Part shown: positions 38,622 to 49,667 of the stretch, one piece after another
Layout: the number at the start of each line of letters is the position of its first letter
Position numbering within the stretch: the first letter of the stretch is position 1
Assembly (NCBI RefSeq): GCF_000224145.3
Contig: NC_020169.2
Location: 540,257 to 604,256, forward strand
Direction of reading: 5' to 3'
Source: Ciona intestinalis
Taxonomy: Eukaryota; Chordata; Ascidiacea; Phlebobranchia; Cionidae
Length of the DNA stretch: 64,000 bases
Notes under the pieces: generated by a model
Told to the model about the DNA's origin: nothing
The model's database searches: none
What the model saw: only the letters and a program-made list of their open reading frames with translations
Position numbers and translations under genes: made by a program

Positions 38622-39192
38622 TAGTACAATGGGGGAAGATGAGACTCTTAAGCACATATTGCCAAATATTTCCAATATCAAAAAAGATGGTTTTTAGGTA
38701 ATACCACGAATTAGTACTATCATATCTTTATTAATTGACACCAATTTAATAAAATATAATAAAACACACGAGGAGTTATTTTGTAGCAATACCAATTGTT
38801 ATCCAATAATATAATGTATAGGTAACATGTTAAAAACTATAGCAGTAAGGCAAGGAAAAGAATGTTTTAACTTGATTTTTAAAGCGTACAGTATTATTTC
38901 GTGTTATTTACGTGTATTCCTAATAATAAATACTCCTATTAATCAAAATTAACAATGATTTTAAACTGTCCCATCTTATCCTGTGTTTTTTCGAATTTGT
39001 AATATTTCACCTGTTGTGCGGATCGCTAAATAACTCCTCTTGTGTTTTATTATATTTTTCTGAATTTTTGTCAATTAATAAAGGAATGATAGTACTAATT
39101 CGTGGTAATACCCCAAAACCATCATCTATTTTGATTTAGGAAATATTTGGCAATATGTGCTTAAGTGTCCTATCTTCCCCCATTGTACTATA
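38622..39192. mobile_element. Inverted-repeat element, family C (copy 1), inserted in family B
   Basis: About 570 bp with long inverted arms of roughly 165 bp: left TAGTACAATGGGGGAAGATG, right CATCTTCCCCCATTGTACTA-like with one change, each followed inwards by GCACATATTGCCAAATATTT and ACCACGAATTAGTACTATCA. The middle contains a second inner motif GTCCCATCTTATCCTGTG. No reading frame of note. Confidence 0.75.
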
Positions 39193-39275
39193 CATCACGG
39201 CGCGTTTTTGGTTTCTCGATACTGTATTTCACACCCAAAAACGTCAGTTCTTGTATAGTTATCACAAACAGACGG

Positions 39276-39796
39276 CAGTAGGATGAGAAAAGATGGCACC
39301 CATCAACATATCTTGTCCTATGCATCAACTTGTCCCATAACTTGATGCTAATTGAAGATTGCAATTCAGTGTTTACTTTAGTAAGCTATGGTTTAACCCA
39401 ATGTGTGCAGGTTGGCTGATGTGTCACTGCTGGACCGCGTATGCGTGTTATATATTTAAAAGACAAAAGATTATACACAGAAAAATACCACCATAATAAC
39501 ATAATCGAAGTTGTTCGGGAGCATCATTTGCCGTAATAGTTCCTCAAATTTACTTGGCTTAATACGTCTTAACGTCAAGTTTAAACATTCTCCATCTTGT
39601 CTTGACTTACTTCTAGTTTGACATGATACGTTTACTCACATATAATATACTATATACATATATCATTTTTCCTCACAAAACCAAAACAAATTTTATACAA
39701 AACCTACAACATTTGGCGTTTTCGTTTCGTTCAAAGTTAGCACCTTATAACAAAAAGCCTATGAGTAAAGTAAGCCATCTTACCCCACCCTACTAT
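39276..39796. mobile_element. Inverted-repeat element, family D, at the edge of the duplication
   Basis: Left end CAGTAGGATGAGAAAAGATG, right end CATCTTACCCCACCCTACTA; about 520 bp with no coding capacity. An inner piece (CATAACTTGATGCTAATTGA) recurs at 42293-42375, and its right end recurs in altered form at 43893-43940. Both sites lie at edges of the segmental duplication. Confidence 0.65.
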
Positions 39797-39884
39797 AATC
39801 CACAGAGATACAATTTAACAACTAGGAGGGTGGTTGTATTTATTGAATGTATGAATAATACTCATTGTGCATTGAACATGGCAA

Positions 39885-40970
39885 TTACTCTTTCAGCAAT
39901 TCTTCCATCAGATCAGTTTCATCTTGATGAGAAAGCTCAGCGTCAACCAAGTTTTCTTGAGAAAGCTCAGCGTCAACCGAAAGGCTGTTACCGTCTTCAA
40001 CTTCGTCTTCCCCAAGATCGACAGAACCTTGGAAACGTGACGTGACGCTTTATAATTATTTCAAAGACAATAACTATATGTGCAAGCTTTTTCATTTAAT
40101 GTGTGTGCCTTAAGGTCAATCCCAGACCATTTTGGTGGCGATTGGCCGCATTTCACTTGTTATAACAGTTGATATTTATTTACTTACTATCAGCAATCAG
40201 AGCATCCATATTTTCCACCATTGCTCTTGCATCATCTGCTTTTAAAACTTTCGCCAACGTAGTTTCGGCTTGTTTCAAATTTCGTTCGTAAGCCTCGAAA
40301 TCCTACAACAGGAAAAACATATTTTTCATAGTGTGTCGGCTATGCAATATAATAAAAATAGCTCCATTTGTCAACGTACCGATTGCATTAGCTCTCTAAG
40401 TTGATGGGGCATCATGTCTCCATGCATTTTCCTGTACACTTTGCATCCGGTATTTAGCCACTTGGCTGCTGTCATTATACCATCATCATTTTTAGGTGAG
40501 CTGGACGTTTCAATCATCTGTATGGTTATATAGAACGTGTTAGATTAAGTAATTTTGTAATAAATATTGCACATTATAAGCTTTGCTTCTTTAAAATCAA
40601 TACCTTTAGTTTATCTGCTAATAGTTTCAGTTGGTCACCAGTCACACACGCGTACGCTTTGTTGTAAACGGTACAACCTTTGTTGATAAAATGTCCAACT
40701 TTCTTCACGCCTTTAACAATAGTTCTCCCAACACGTTTTACAATACGACCAACTTTTCTCAGCCTGCAATACAGATTCTGTCGTGAACAGAAACGACGTT
40801 TATAAGCCGCGTTTTAAATGGGCAACTAGCCATACGAAATGAAATTATTAACAGAATATACATTAAAGTATTGCATTATAAGCATACCATCTTCTACGTC
40901 TCCCACCCCAGGCATCAGAAGAAACTATTACACCGACGATGAGCACAGTGAGTATGAGTTTCCAATTCAT
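39885..40970 (-). CDS. Small secreted precursor with basic segment and acidic tail (antimicrobial-peptide-like), copy 1
   Basis: Five coding exons: 40888-40970, 40604-40763, 40380-40517, 40188-40302, 39885-40027, giving 212 residues. A signal peptide (WKLILTVLIVGVIVSSDA) is followed by a strongly basic stretch, WGGRRRRWLRKVGRIVKRVG, continuing as RTIVKGVKKVGHFINKG with no acidic residue. Next come helical segments with three Cys, then a tail with 17 acidic residues in the last 46 and a repeated VDAELS motif. This plan (signal, cationic amphipathic peptide, acidic spacer) is that of known tunicate antimicrobial peptide precursors such as styelins and the Ciona MAM/PAP peptides; membership in one of those families is not shown by the sequence I can see. 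An untranslated first exon ends at 41028, and a TATA box lies further up. The start ATG comes one base after the splice acceptor. Confidence 0.8.
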
Positions 40971-41090
40971 CTGTAAACAAATATAGGTTTTAAACTTAAA
41001 TATATTTGTGCTATTTCAAAAACTTACCTTATTATATTGCTTGCAAAATAATCTGGTATATAATGTGTGTATCGAGCTGCTATAGCTGTT

Positions 41091-41098
41091 CTTTTATA
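41091..41098 (-). promoter_or_regulatory. TATA box of precursor gene copy 1
   Basis: TATAAAAG on the minus strand, about 60-70 bp upstream of the donor (GTAAGT at 41027) of the untranslated first exon. The same box and surroundings are kept in copy 2 at 45308-45315. Confidence 0.7.
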
Positions 41099-42648
41099 GA
41101 GGTATTCTACGAGTAACTATATTGCGCCCACTTCCGTATTGCTGGTTCTATAAACAAACATAGGATATTTTGAATGGGTATTATGATATTTTTTACCTAT
41201 ATAGTGGATGCGCACCGGTCGCCTATGAATAAAAATTCCGATATCTGTTGTTATTGCAACACACCCATGCGGAAACTTTGCAAAGCCGGATGCTTGGCAG
41301 GAGTTGTTTTAAGTTGTCACAATAAAGTATATCAGTGTGGCGGAAAGAACGACCTTCTAGGATAATAGACCTGTTTATTTCCACAATGAAATATTTAAAC
41401 ATTAACTTTATTTAACTCATTAACTATAAACTGCATGGAATACTTTCATGTGGGCCAAAACGTTTTATATTTCCTACAACAGCAGATTCGGTTTAATAAG
41501 CTTACTTAAAATTTTGCACATATATTTCCACATTCGAATAATAGAGTGTGTTATAATAGGAGCGTCCCTTTTTATAATTTCCACGGCTGCTTACGCATTA
41601 CCACGTTTATGAAACTTTGTTGGTAACTGCTGGGTGATGCTGGCGACCACTACAGGTTAAAATAATGTTGTCTTCTCCAAGATCATCAAAAATAGGTCAC
41701 GACGATAGTTTCTATCTATACCAAACACGGGGCCGGACATTTGCAGTACGCTGGAGACGTTGGCTGGAGGGAGCGTGTGGTGTATAGGCCTGAGTTGACT
41801 TGTCACTCGGGTAGAAGATAAATAAACATATTGGTTTACTTTTTTTCATGCAGTTCTTTTATATCCACCTTTTATACTGCAAAATAAATCAAGTTACGTG
41901 TTTGGATTCTACATAGACTAGTCCATGACTTGTATATAACTTCTGTTTCGAACTTTGTAGATAGCGGTTCCGCAACAAATGTAAGGAAAAAACACACTTA
42001 ATAACATCCCGTTGCTTCAGTGTTATGAAACTTGTGGTTAACGGGCATGCGACTTTTACACAAAGGATGAAAAACGTTTAACAAACCGTACAACCTATTT
42101 ACCGCTGTAAACTTTTCCTGGCCCATAAAATTTCCCTCCTTATTTTCACGTCACTGTAGAGTTTCATGCGTTGGAGGTTTATTTCCTTCCTTCGCTTTTG
42201 CATATTTCTTCCTTTGATAAATCTCTACTGCCATTTATGTGAAACAGCGCATGACATTCAAGTTTGAAAGAGTCCATAAACTTTATAACTGTGTCCCATG
42301 CTTGTCCCATAACTTGATGCTAAATGAAGACTTCAATGTAGTGTTTCACTTTAGTATGCTATGGTTTTACAGCATAATATTACCTACTCTTTACTACAAC
42401 GGTTGACTAAGCTCGATAAAAAAAACAAACCAGATTAAGTGACCAACAAAGCGGGCATTAATACGTATTTTATAACTTATGAAGATCAATGATGTATGAG
42501 CATTGAATATTCAAGTTTTTTTTATGAATCTATGAAACTCTTTTTAATTTTTCACACCCGCAAACTATAAAATTTCATTGGTTTACTATGATTTAGCGAC
42601 CATTCCAAATTAGCACCTTAATTACTATTTCGGATTTTAAAAAATATA
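41099..42648. other. Upstream region of precursor gene copy 1
   Basis: No gene. A frame at 41174-41365 (+) with several Cys looks tempting, but the matching place in copy 2 does not keep it. The right end (42293-42375) is a piece of the family D element. Confidence 0.6.
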
Positions 42649-43052
42649 TAGTACAATGGGGGAAGACGGGACACTGAAGCACATATTGCCAAATATTTCC
42701 CAAAACAAAATAGATGACGTTTTTTGGGTAATACCACGAATTAGTACTATCATTCCTTCATTATTTGACACCAATTTAATAAAATATAATAAAACACACG
42801 AGGAGTTATTTAGCGATCCGCACAACAGGTGAAATTTTACAAATTTGAAAACACATAGGATAAGATGGGACAGTTTAAAATCATTGTTAATTTTGATTAT
42901 TAAATGTATTTATAAATAGGAATAGACGGAAATAACACGAAACAATACTGTACGGTTTGAAAATTAGGTCTAAACATTCTTTTTCTTGCCCTAATGCTAT
43001 AATTTTTAACATGTTACCTATACATTATATTATTGCATAACAATTGGTATTG
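42649..43052. mobile_element. Inverted-repeat element, family C (copy 2), truncated
   Basis: It starts TAGTACAATGGGGGAAGACG and matches the opposite strand of copy 1 as far as ACAATTGGTATTG, then changes to unrelated sequence. It lies between the two halves of the segmental duplication. Confidence 0.75.
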
Positions 43053-43371
43053 TTTGAACGACAATGAGTAATGTTCGAACATCAATTGATAAATATTGTA
43101 TCCTACAAATGTATATGAACTTGTAATAGCAGACAATTGATAATAACTATTGATAAAGTTTTTATTTTTGCTACAAATTGGGTATTACTACTCTGTTTTT
43201 GGCACAAACTACTTCTTATAAATTATCACCAAGTGCAATAGACCAAATTTCGCATATACTTTGAAAATATATTTTTTTATTATATCAGTATCTTGTCGTT
43301 GAAAACCCCTTAGGTATAAATTACTAAATTAAAAGAAAATCTTTCAAAGTTTGGCAATGAAAACATACAAA

Positions 43372-43768
43372 ACTACAATGTGGGGGAAGATGGGACTCTA
43401 AATTGAAATATATTTACATTAGCAGTATTCTGCAACTTGTAGTTAACCTACCGAGTTTAACAATCTGTGCTAGTTTCTTCGCCATGTAAACTTCATATAT
43501 ATAACGTTAAACCGATATTTTTTTGTTGTTTTTATCTCAAAATAAAGTCATATCATCGTATCTTAAGTATACGATGGTCATATTGGCCCCTGCCTATTTT
43601 TCATGCTTATATCTCAGTGTTTTTTTACAAAACTAAAACTAGTTTTATGAGACAAAATCAAACTGTACGAAATATTCAAGGTTGTTTTATGAAGCTATGA
43701 AACTTTTAATGTCTAAAATTTAAAAAATGTCGTCTGACAAAGTGTACCGTCTCCCCCCACATTATATA
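43372..43768. mobile_element. Inverted-repeat element, family B (copy 2)
   Basis: Left end CTACAATGTGGGGGAAGATG; right end GACAAAGTGTACCGTCTCCC and CCCACATTATA. In opposite orientation to copy 1. It carries a 23 bp palindromic insertion at 43554-43576. Confidence 0.65.
43547..43583. mobile_element. 23 bp palindromic insertion with 7 bp target duplication
   Basis: The palindrome-like CATCGTATCTTAAGTATACG (43554-43573, ending ATG at 43576) is flanked on both sides by GTCATAT (43547-43553 and 43577-43583). The related element at 38075 lacks it at the matching place (about 38561-38575), which gives an empty site. Confidence 0.65.
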
Positions 43769-44001
43769 CTCTCAAACCTTATTAGTTAACAGCACTATAA
43801 AGAAATATATTAAAACATACGAGTGCTACTTAGCTTTCTGTAAACAGCATGGGAGGGGTGTGGTCTACTTAAAGTCCTTGATTAATAAAATTGGCACCTT
43901 ATATCAGAAGGCCCATATAGGCAAAGTAAGCCAATCTAAGAACTAGAAGGATGGTTGTATTTATTGAATTTATTTAGAATATTGTGTAATGAACATGGAA
44001 A

Positions 44002-45187
44002 TTACTCTTTCAGCAATTCTTCCATCAGATCAGTTTCATCTTGATGAGAAAGCTCAGCGTCAACCGAGTTTTCTTGAGAAAGCTCAGCGTCAACCAAAAG
44101 GCTGTTACTGTCTTCAACTTCGTCTTCCCCAAGATCGACAGAACCTTGGAAACGTGACGTCATCACATTTTTATCGTGACGTAGCTCTTTTATTTTAAAT
44201 TATTTTAAAAAAATTGTTTTATAATTATTTTAAAGACAAGTTTGTGTAAAATTATTCGTTTGAAGTGTCGTGCCAAGAAGTCAATTCCACACCATGGCAT
44301 TAGTGATTAACATTAAGCACATTTTTTATCTTGTTATAAATGCTACTATATATTTATTTACTTACTATCAGCAATCAGAGCATCCATATTTTCCACCATT
44401 GCTCTTGCATCATCTGCTTTTAAAACTTTCGCCAACGTAGTTTCGGCTTGTTTCAAATTTCGTTCGTAAGCCTCGAAATCCTACAACAACAACCATGTGT
44501 GTTGGTTATGTTGGTTATGTAATATGTGTTGGTTATGTAATAATTTGTGTGTTGGTTATGTAATATGAAAATAATATGTATATTCGTCAACGTACCGATT
44601 GCATTAGCTCTCTGAGTTGATGGGGCATCATGTCTCCATGTAACTTTTTAAACACTTTGCATCCGACATTAATCAACTTGGCTGCCATCATTATCTTTCC
44701 ATCATCATATTCAGGTGAGCTAGACGTTTCGGTCATCTGTTAAAACGTATTATATTAACTAAATTTGAAATAAATATTGCACATTATAAGCTTCGTTTCT
44801 TTAAAATAAATACCTTTAGTTCATCTGCCAACAGTTTCAGTTGGTCACCAGTCACACACGCGTACGCTTTGTTGTAAACGGTACAACCTTTGTTGATAAA
44901 ATGTCCAACTTTCTTCACGCCTTTAACAATAGTTCTCCCAACACGTTTTACAAAACGACCAACTTTTCTCAGCCTGCAATAATACAAATACTGTCGTGAA
45001 CAGAAACAACGTTTATAAGCCGCGTTTTAAATGGGCAATCTAGCCATACGAAATGAAATTATTAACAGAATATACATTAAAGTATTGCATTATAAGCATA
45101 CCATCTTCTACGCCTCCCACCCCAAAAAGCATCAGAAGAAACTATTACACCGACAATGAGCACAGTGAGTATGAGTTTCCAATTCAT
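44002..45187 (-). CDS. Small secreted precursor with basic segment and acidic tail (antimicrobial-peptide-like), copy 2
   Basis: Exons: 45102-45187, 44814-44973, 44596-44736, 44366-44480, 44002-44144, giving 214 residues with the same exon plan as copy 1. Differences: an extra Phe just after the signal peptide (SSDAFWGGRRRRW), one extra codon in exon 3 (DDGKIM against DDGIM), Ile to Phe in the basic segment (VGRFVKRVG), and several changes in the exon 3 helix (AAKLINVGCKVFKKLHGD). The basic segment and the third and fourth exons are otherwise nearly unchanged, so both copies look functional. An untranslated first exon with donor GTAAGT near 45245 and a TATA box are retained. Confidence 0.8.
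44497..44570. repeat. Short tandem repeat TTGGTTATGTAAT
   Basis: Four to five uneven copies of GTGTTGGTTATGTAATA in an intron of precursor gene copy 2. Copy 1 has only a remnant, so the array grew after the duplication. Confidence 0.75.
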
Positions 45188-45307
45188 CTGAAAACAAATA
45201 AGGAATATAAACTTAAATACATTCGTACCATTTCATACAAACTTACCTTGTTATGTTGTTTGCAGAATATTCTGGTAAAATATCTGTATATTGGGCTATT
45301 TGCTGTT

Positions 45308-45315
45308 CTTTTATA
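45308..45315 (-). promoter_or_regulatory. TATA box of precursor gene copy 2
   Basis: TATAAAAG on the minus strand in the same context as copy 1 (GAGGTATT just beyond it on the plus strand). Confidence 0.7.
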
Positions 45316-46955
45316 GAGGTATTTTATGAGTGACTATATTGCGCCCACTTCCGTATTTATTGTATAAAAGCATAGGAATAGTTTGAATGAGTGTTATGAT
45401 CCTACTTTACCTTTGGGTGCGCACCGGTTTAGGGCCTATGAATAATGCCGATATTTGTTGTTATTGCAAAACACCATGCGGGAACTTTGCAAAGCCGGAT
45501 GTTTGGGCAGCAGTTTTTAAAATTGTCACAATAAAGTATATCAGTGTGGCGAAAGGAAAGACCCATTACATAATACATCTGTTTATTTATACAAGGAAAT
45601 ATTTACTCATCAACTATAAACCGGAATGCCCTCATATGCTGGGCCGAAACGAAAAGCTGCACATATATATTCATATTTAAATTTTAAACGGTAGTATAAT
45701 AAAGGTTTCGCTTTTTATAAACCCTATGCCTGCTTACGCGTTACCGCGTTTATTAAAAATAGCACAAGAGTCACCGACGATCGTTTCTATCTACTAAACA
45801 CGACACCGGACATTCGTAATGGAGCAGTATATTTTATCTTTGCAGGTGAGACTCTCTGACGCAACAGTACGCCGGAGGGAGCGTATCAACATATCAAAAA
45901 CATAATGGTTTGTTTTCATTTAATGCAGTTCATTTATATTACCTTCACTTCACAAAAAATATACAAATCAAGTTATGTGTTTGGATTCTATGTAGACTAG
46001 TCCATGACTTGTATATACATAACTTAGTAGATAGCGGTTCCGCAACAAATGTAAGGAAAAAACACACTTCATAACATCCCGTTGCTTCAGTGTTATGAAA
46101 CTTGTGGTTAACGGGCATGCGACTTTTACACAAAGGGTGAATCAACATTTAACGAACCGCACGATCTATTTACCGCTGTAAACTTTTCCTGATCCATAAA
46201 ATTTCCCTTCCTATTTTCACGTCACTATAGAGTTTCATGCGTTGGAGGTTTATTTCCTTCCTTCGCTTTTGCATATTTCTTCCTTTGATAAATCTCTACT
46301 GCCATCTATGTGGAACAGCGCAAGGCGTTCAAGTCTGAAACAGTCCAGAAACTTTATTACAGTGTACAAGAACTAAGTAACTTTATCACTGATTTTGTAT
46401 TTACTTTAATTGAAGTATATGGAACATTAAACTATTTATAATATGTTAACCAAACGACGCCCAATTCATTGCTACATCATATCGTTATTTACATAACTTG
46501 TTTATTATGTCATAACGGCATCCTTTTACTTAGGTTGGGGTAATACCTGACTCGGAGTAATACAGGTGCTTAAATTTAAATCTTATTTTGCGGTCGGGTT
46601 TGTTTCCCTTGTGTAGTGTGACCACACGTTTCTGTGGCACAATGTGGATATGAAATAGGACACTTGTATCTTAATTTCTGAAGTTACCATGTCACGCGAA
46701 GATAAATAATTACCAACTCTTGCTGATATGCATATATAACCGATAGTGAACTCGTATATAATAGCAGCAAGTGCGGTTTATTGTTGTGCACCGTCAGGAA
46801 AAGGAGTTTGTCAAAGACAAACACAAGAGCGATAAGCAGAACTTAGTTCTTTGAAACTATAGTGTGACAAATGGTTAGTGGATAGTTACACTACAGTACA
46901 GTATATTGCGAGGAACTATTGCATAGCCTATATACAGGTTTGCAACATATCAGAC
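45316..46955. other. Upstream region of precursor gene copy 2 and of the dioxygenase gene
   Basis: Promoters of two divergent genes. To about 46355 it belongs to the segmental duplication. The last part contains the probable untranslated leader of the dioxygenase gene, with an acceptor TATACAG at 46931-46937. Confidence 0.55.
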
Positions 46956-49667
46956 ATGGATAAGCGAAAAAAAGGCTCCAATTCTACACAAAAAGCGAAA
47001 AAGAGTAAAGTTACTGAAGAAAGCAGTTTTGATGCCCAGTTTGCGTACCTTAAGGACGACGTGGATCCAGCTCCAGAGGTTTATACGAAGAAACCGGTTC
47101 AGCCGACAGAAGTAAAACCTGGTCAACTAACTCCTAAACAAGTGGACGAATACTTCGATAAAGTAAGTATACGTATTTTTAATAAAAACCGTTATGTTGT
47201 TCCCGTTTATGTTTTGGCAGGGTTTTCTGTTGGTCAAAGACTTTTTTAAACCGGAACGTTTGAACAAAGTAAGAAAAGCAGTCGACCAGCTAGTGGACGA
47301 ACTTGTAAACAAATTATACGATGCTGGAAAAATTAAAGGTGAGATATTAAATCATCGTTTGTATGATGGTTTTAACCGATAATACTTCTGACAGGCAAGC
47401 GGGGTATATAGTAACAATATAGAATTGTGTTACAACTCTTTATACAACGGCATTTTATGCAGAGGAAGTATAGTGATAACTTGGTGTCACTTTTGTTACT
47501 CAGCGAGTGTCCTATTAAAACGTTATAATTTACTGTGGAGCCAAATAGAAGCAATTGGTATTTCAATTTTACAGATAAACATGCCGACAAGGACTTTTTT
47601 ACCAGACTAAGTTACATAGAGAAGCAGTTCAAAGGCACCAGTGTAATTCTACATAAACGGGGAGTTTTACATGACGAGTTCAAGGCTCTCTGGAGTGACG
47701 ACAAACTATTAAATGTGGTCGAACAGCTCATTGGGCCTGATATAGCCGGTCACCCCGTATGGAACTTGCGAACAAAGGTTTTGTTTTTGTGTTTTTTTTC
47801 TTCACTATACTATATGTTATCCGTTTGCTTACTCACACAGACACCACATAACGAGCAAGCCACCGTACCATGGCACCAAGGTCAGTGTGTTTTAATATAT
47901 TTGCATTGTATCGCACATAAACGAATCAATATCACTTATTAACCCTCGCGTATTGGAGCAATGGAGGTCGCTGTGACACGGATGTTCTGTTTCGTACATC
48001 TCGTACCTGCGTATCGTATATCAAAATTATCGGTGGTTGCTTTTTTGTGTTTGCCTGTTCATTTGTATAGGTCAACAGTGACCACTGAGTCAAAGCAATG
48101 CTCAGTTAGTGTCTTGCCTAAAGACACACATGTTGTCTGCCTTTAAAATCACCTGATTAAGGCAACAAGTGCTATAATAACCATTAAGTAATATGTGCCG
48201 AATTAAAGCGCCTGTATCAGTTGCGTGTCTATAGCAGCGCATATATAGAGTATAGAGTAAGATGGGACACCTTTTAACTCTATTTTCTCGTCCTATTTAG
48301 TAGTAAACATAAAAAAATCAAAGAATTATAAAACTATATTCCCACGGTTCCCGTAAACCGCTGTTAATTGTTTACGATCGGGATATTTGGATATTATGTG
48401 ATAAAGGTGTCCCATCTCATTCTTTTTACAGATAACGCTTACTTGGAACCACGAAGTTTAGAAGTACACCAGCTGACTGCTTGGATTCCTCTGGTTGATG
48501 CAAATATGGTCAACGGTTGCATGCAGGTGATATGGTGTGCCACATTATATTGTAATAAAACAGGACCCCAAGTCGCTCAGCTGAACAAACAGCTATAAGC
48601 TTAAGTAACTTCAGCACCAGTGATTATTTAGCATGTTCGTAATATATACTACGGAGGAAGAAAATGGGACACTTTTAGCACATAATATACAAATATCTTA
48701 ATCGTGTTTTAAACAATTAAGAACGGACTATGGGAGTTGCTGTGAGGATAGGGTTTAAAATTATTTAAATGTTCTTGGTTTATTATATTAAATTGAACCA
48801 GAAAGCAAAATAAATGTGTGCCCCATCTTCCCTAACCCTATTATATTCTATAAAATTTATAACAACTTGATAGTTGGCTACCGGTGGCCACAGAGCAGGA
48901 AAGACATTGAAACACACATGCTGTGCTGGTGGGACATGGTACGTGGAGATGCAAGAGAAAGACTTGGACCAGCTAGGGGTCGATGCCAGCAAAGATATTG
49001 TCACATGTGAGGTTCCTTATGGTGGTGTCCTGTTCCTCAACAATGCAATTCCACATCAGAGGTACGAGTTATAGCAAGCCTGTTGTTGGGAGCCATGCTG
49101 AATTTTGGTAAAAATATTACAGCTTGGAAAACTTATCCGATATTATTCGGTGGAGTTTAGATCTAAGGTGGCAGAGACCGGACAAGCCAAATGGTTTCTA
49201 TGGTATTAAGGATTGCGTCGTGATGAGAAAAAAAGATGATCCGAAATATGTTATTGACTGGAGCGAGTTGTCGGGATGCTGTAGAAGTCAACTACAAATG
49301 AAGAAAGTGGTAAGTATGTTAAGATGTCCGAGGTGGTTACATGCCAAATTGAAGTTATGAAAACCAAAACAAGTATTTAGGCCTATACCTAACAATATAT
49401 TCATGTGGCTTGGCAATGCAATACGACAGCGGGTTACAAGACATCTTACAGATGTCATACTTGGAATAATTTAACTAAAGTGCATCAACTCTATGATTGC
49501 AACTTGAACACTTTGCGTTTACAATTGAATAGGATGAGGATGATACGGATCTTCACCCAGAAATCGCAGGGCCATGGATGAAACGGTGGGACATTGTGCA
49601 TCATAATCGTCATACTGAGCTCTTGAATCATCACAAAGATACATATACTAGTTGGCACAAAGCATAA
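46956..49667 (+). CDS. Phytanoyl-CoA dioxygenase (PhyH) family protein
   Basis: Member of the Fe(II)/2-oxoglutarate dioxygenases, which hydroxylate a carbon of their substrate; the substrate is unknown here. Eight exons: 46956-47162, 47221-47338, 47575-47777, 47841-47880, 48432-48526, 48874-49061, 49123-49309, 49533-49667, giving 390 residues in full phase. The iron ligands show as H-x-D in PWHQDNAYLEP, split between exons 4 and 5, and the distal His in NNAIPHQSLENLSD. The Arg in IRWSLDLRWQ is the likely 2-oxoglutarate anchor. The first 30 residues are Lys/Ser-rich (DKRKKGSNSTQKAKKSK) and resemble a nuclear or disordered leader rather than a peroxisomal signal. The end (SWHKA) is not a PTS1. 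ATG 46956 follows an acceptor; an upstream in-frame ATG at 46878 would lie before that acceptor. Confidence 0.88.
48247..48420. mobile_element. MITE, family A copy abutting a splice acceptor
   Basis: Left end TATAGAGTAAGATGGGACAC; interior TCCTATTTAGTAGTAAACAT. The right end reads AAAGGTGTCCCATCT and then passes straight into CATTCTTTTTACAG, the acceptor of dioxygenase exon 5 at 48432. The outer 15 bp or so of the normal right end are missing. Confidence 0.75.
48643..48844. mobile_element. MITE, family A copy in the next dioxygenase intron
   Basis: Left end TACTACGGAGGAAGAAAATG; right end TGTGCCCCATCTTCCCTAAC and CCTATTATA. More diverged at both ends than other copies. It ends about 30 bp before exon 6. 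Confidence 0.75.

Larger units (their letters stand above)
39735..42293. repeat. Segmental duplication, copy 1
   Basis: About 2.5 kb repeated in the same orientation at 43893-46355. It holds a complete basic-peptide precursor gene, its promoter and 1.3 kb of upstream DNA. Long stretches agree closely, for example around GTTGCTTCAGTGTTATGAAA (42012 and 46083) and TTTCATGCGTTGGAGGTTTA (42162 and 46232). Confidence 0.88.
43893..46355. repeat. Segmental duplication, copy 2
   Basis: Partner of 39735-42293, same orientation, spacing about 4.1 kb. The coding exons differ only at scattered positions, while intergenic parts carry several small indels, including an internal GGTTATGTAATA-type tandem expansion at 44497-44570. 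Confidence 0.88.

Noticed and set aside
39890-40045. Plus-strand frame with repeated KAQRQPSFLE motif, also at 43989-44198
   Set aside because: It is the antisense shadow of the repeated VDAELS coding sequence of the precursor genes' last exons.
41174-41365. Cys-rich frame upstream of precursor gene copy 1
   Set aside because: The same DNA in copy 2 (45387 onwards) does not keep the frame, as expected of non-coding sequence.
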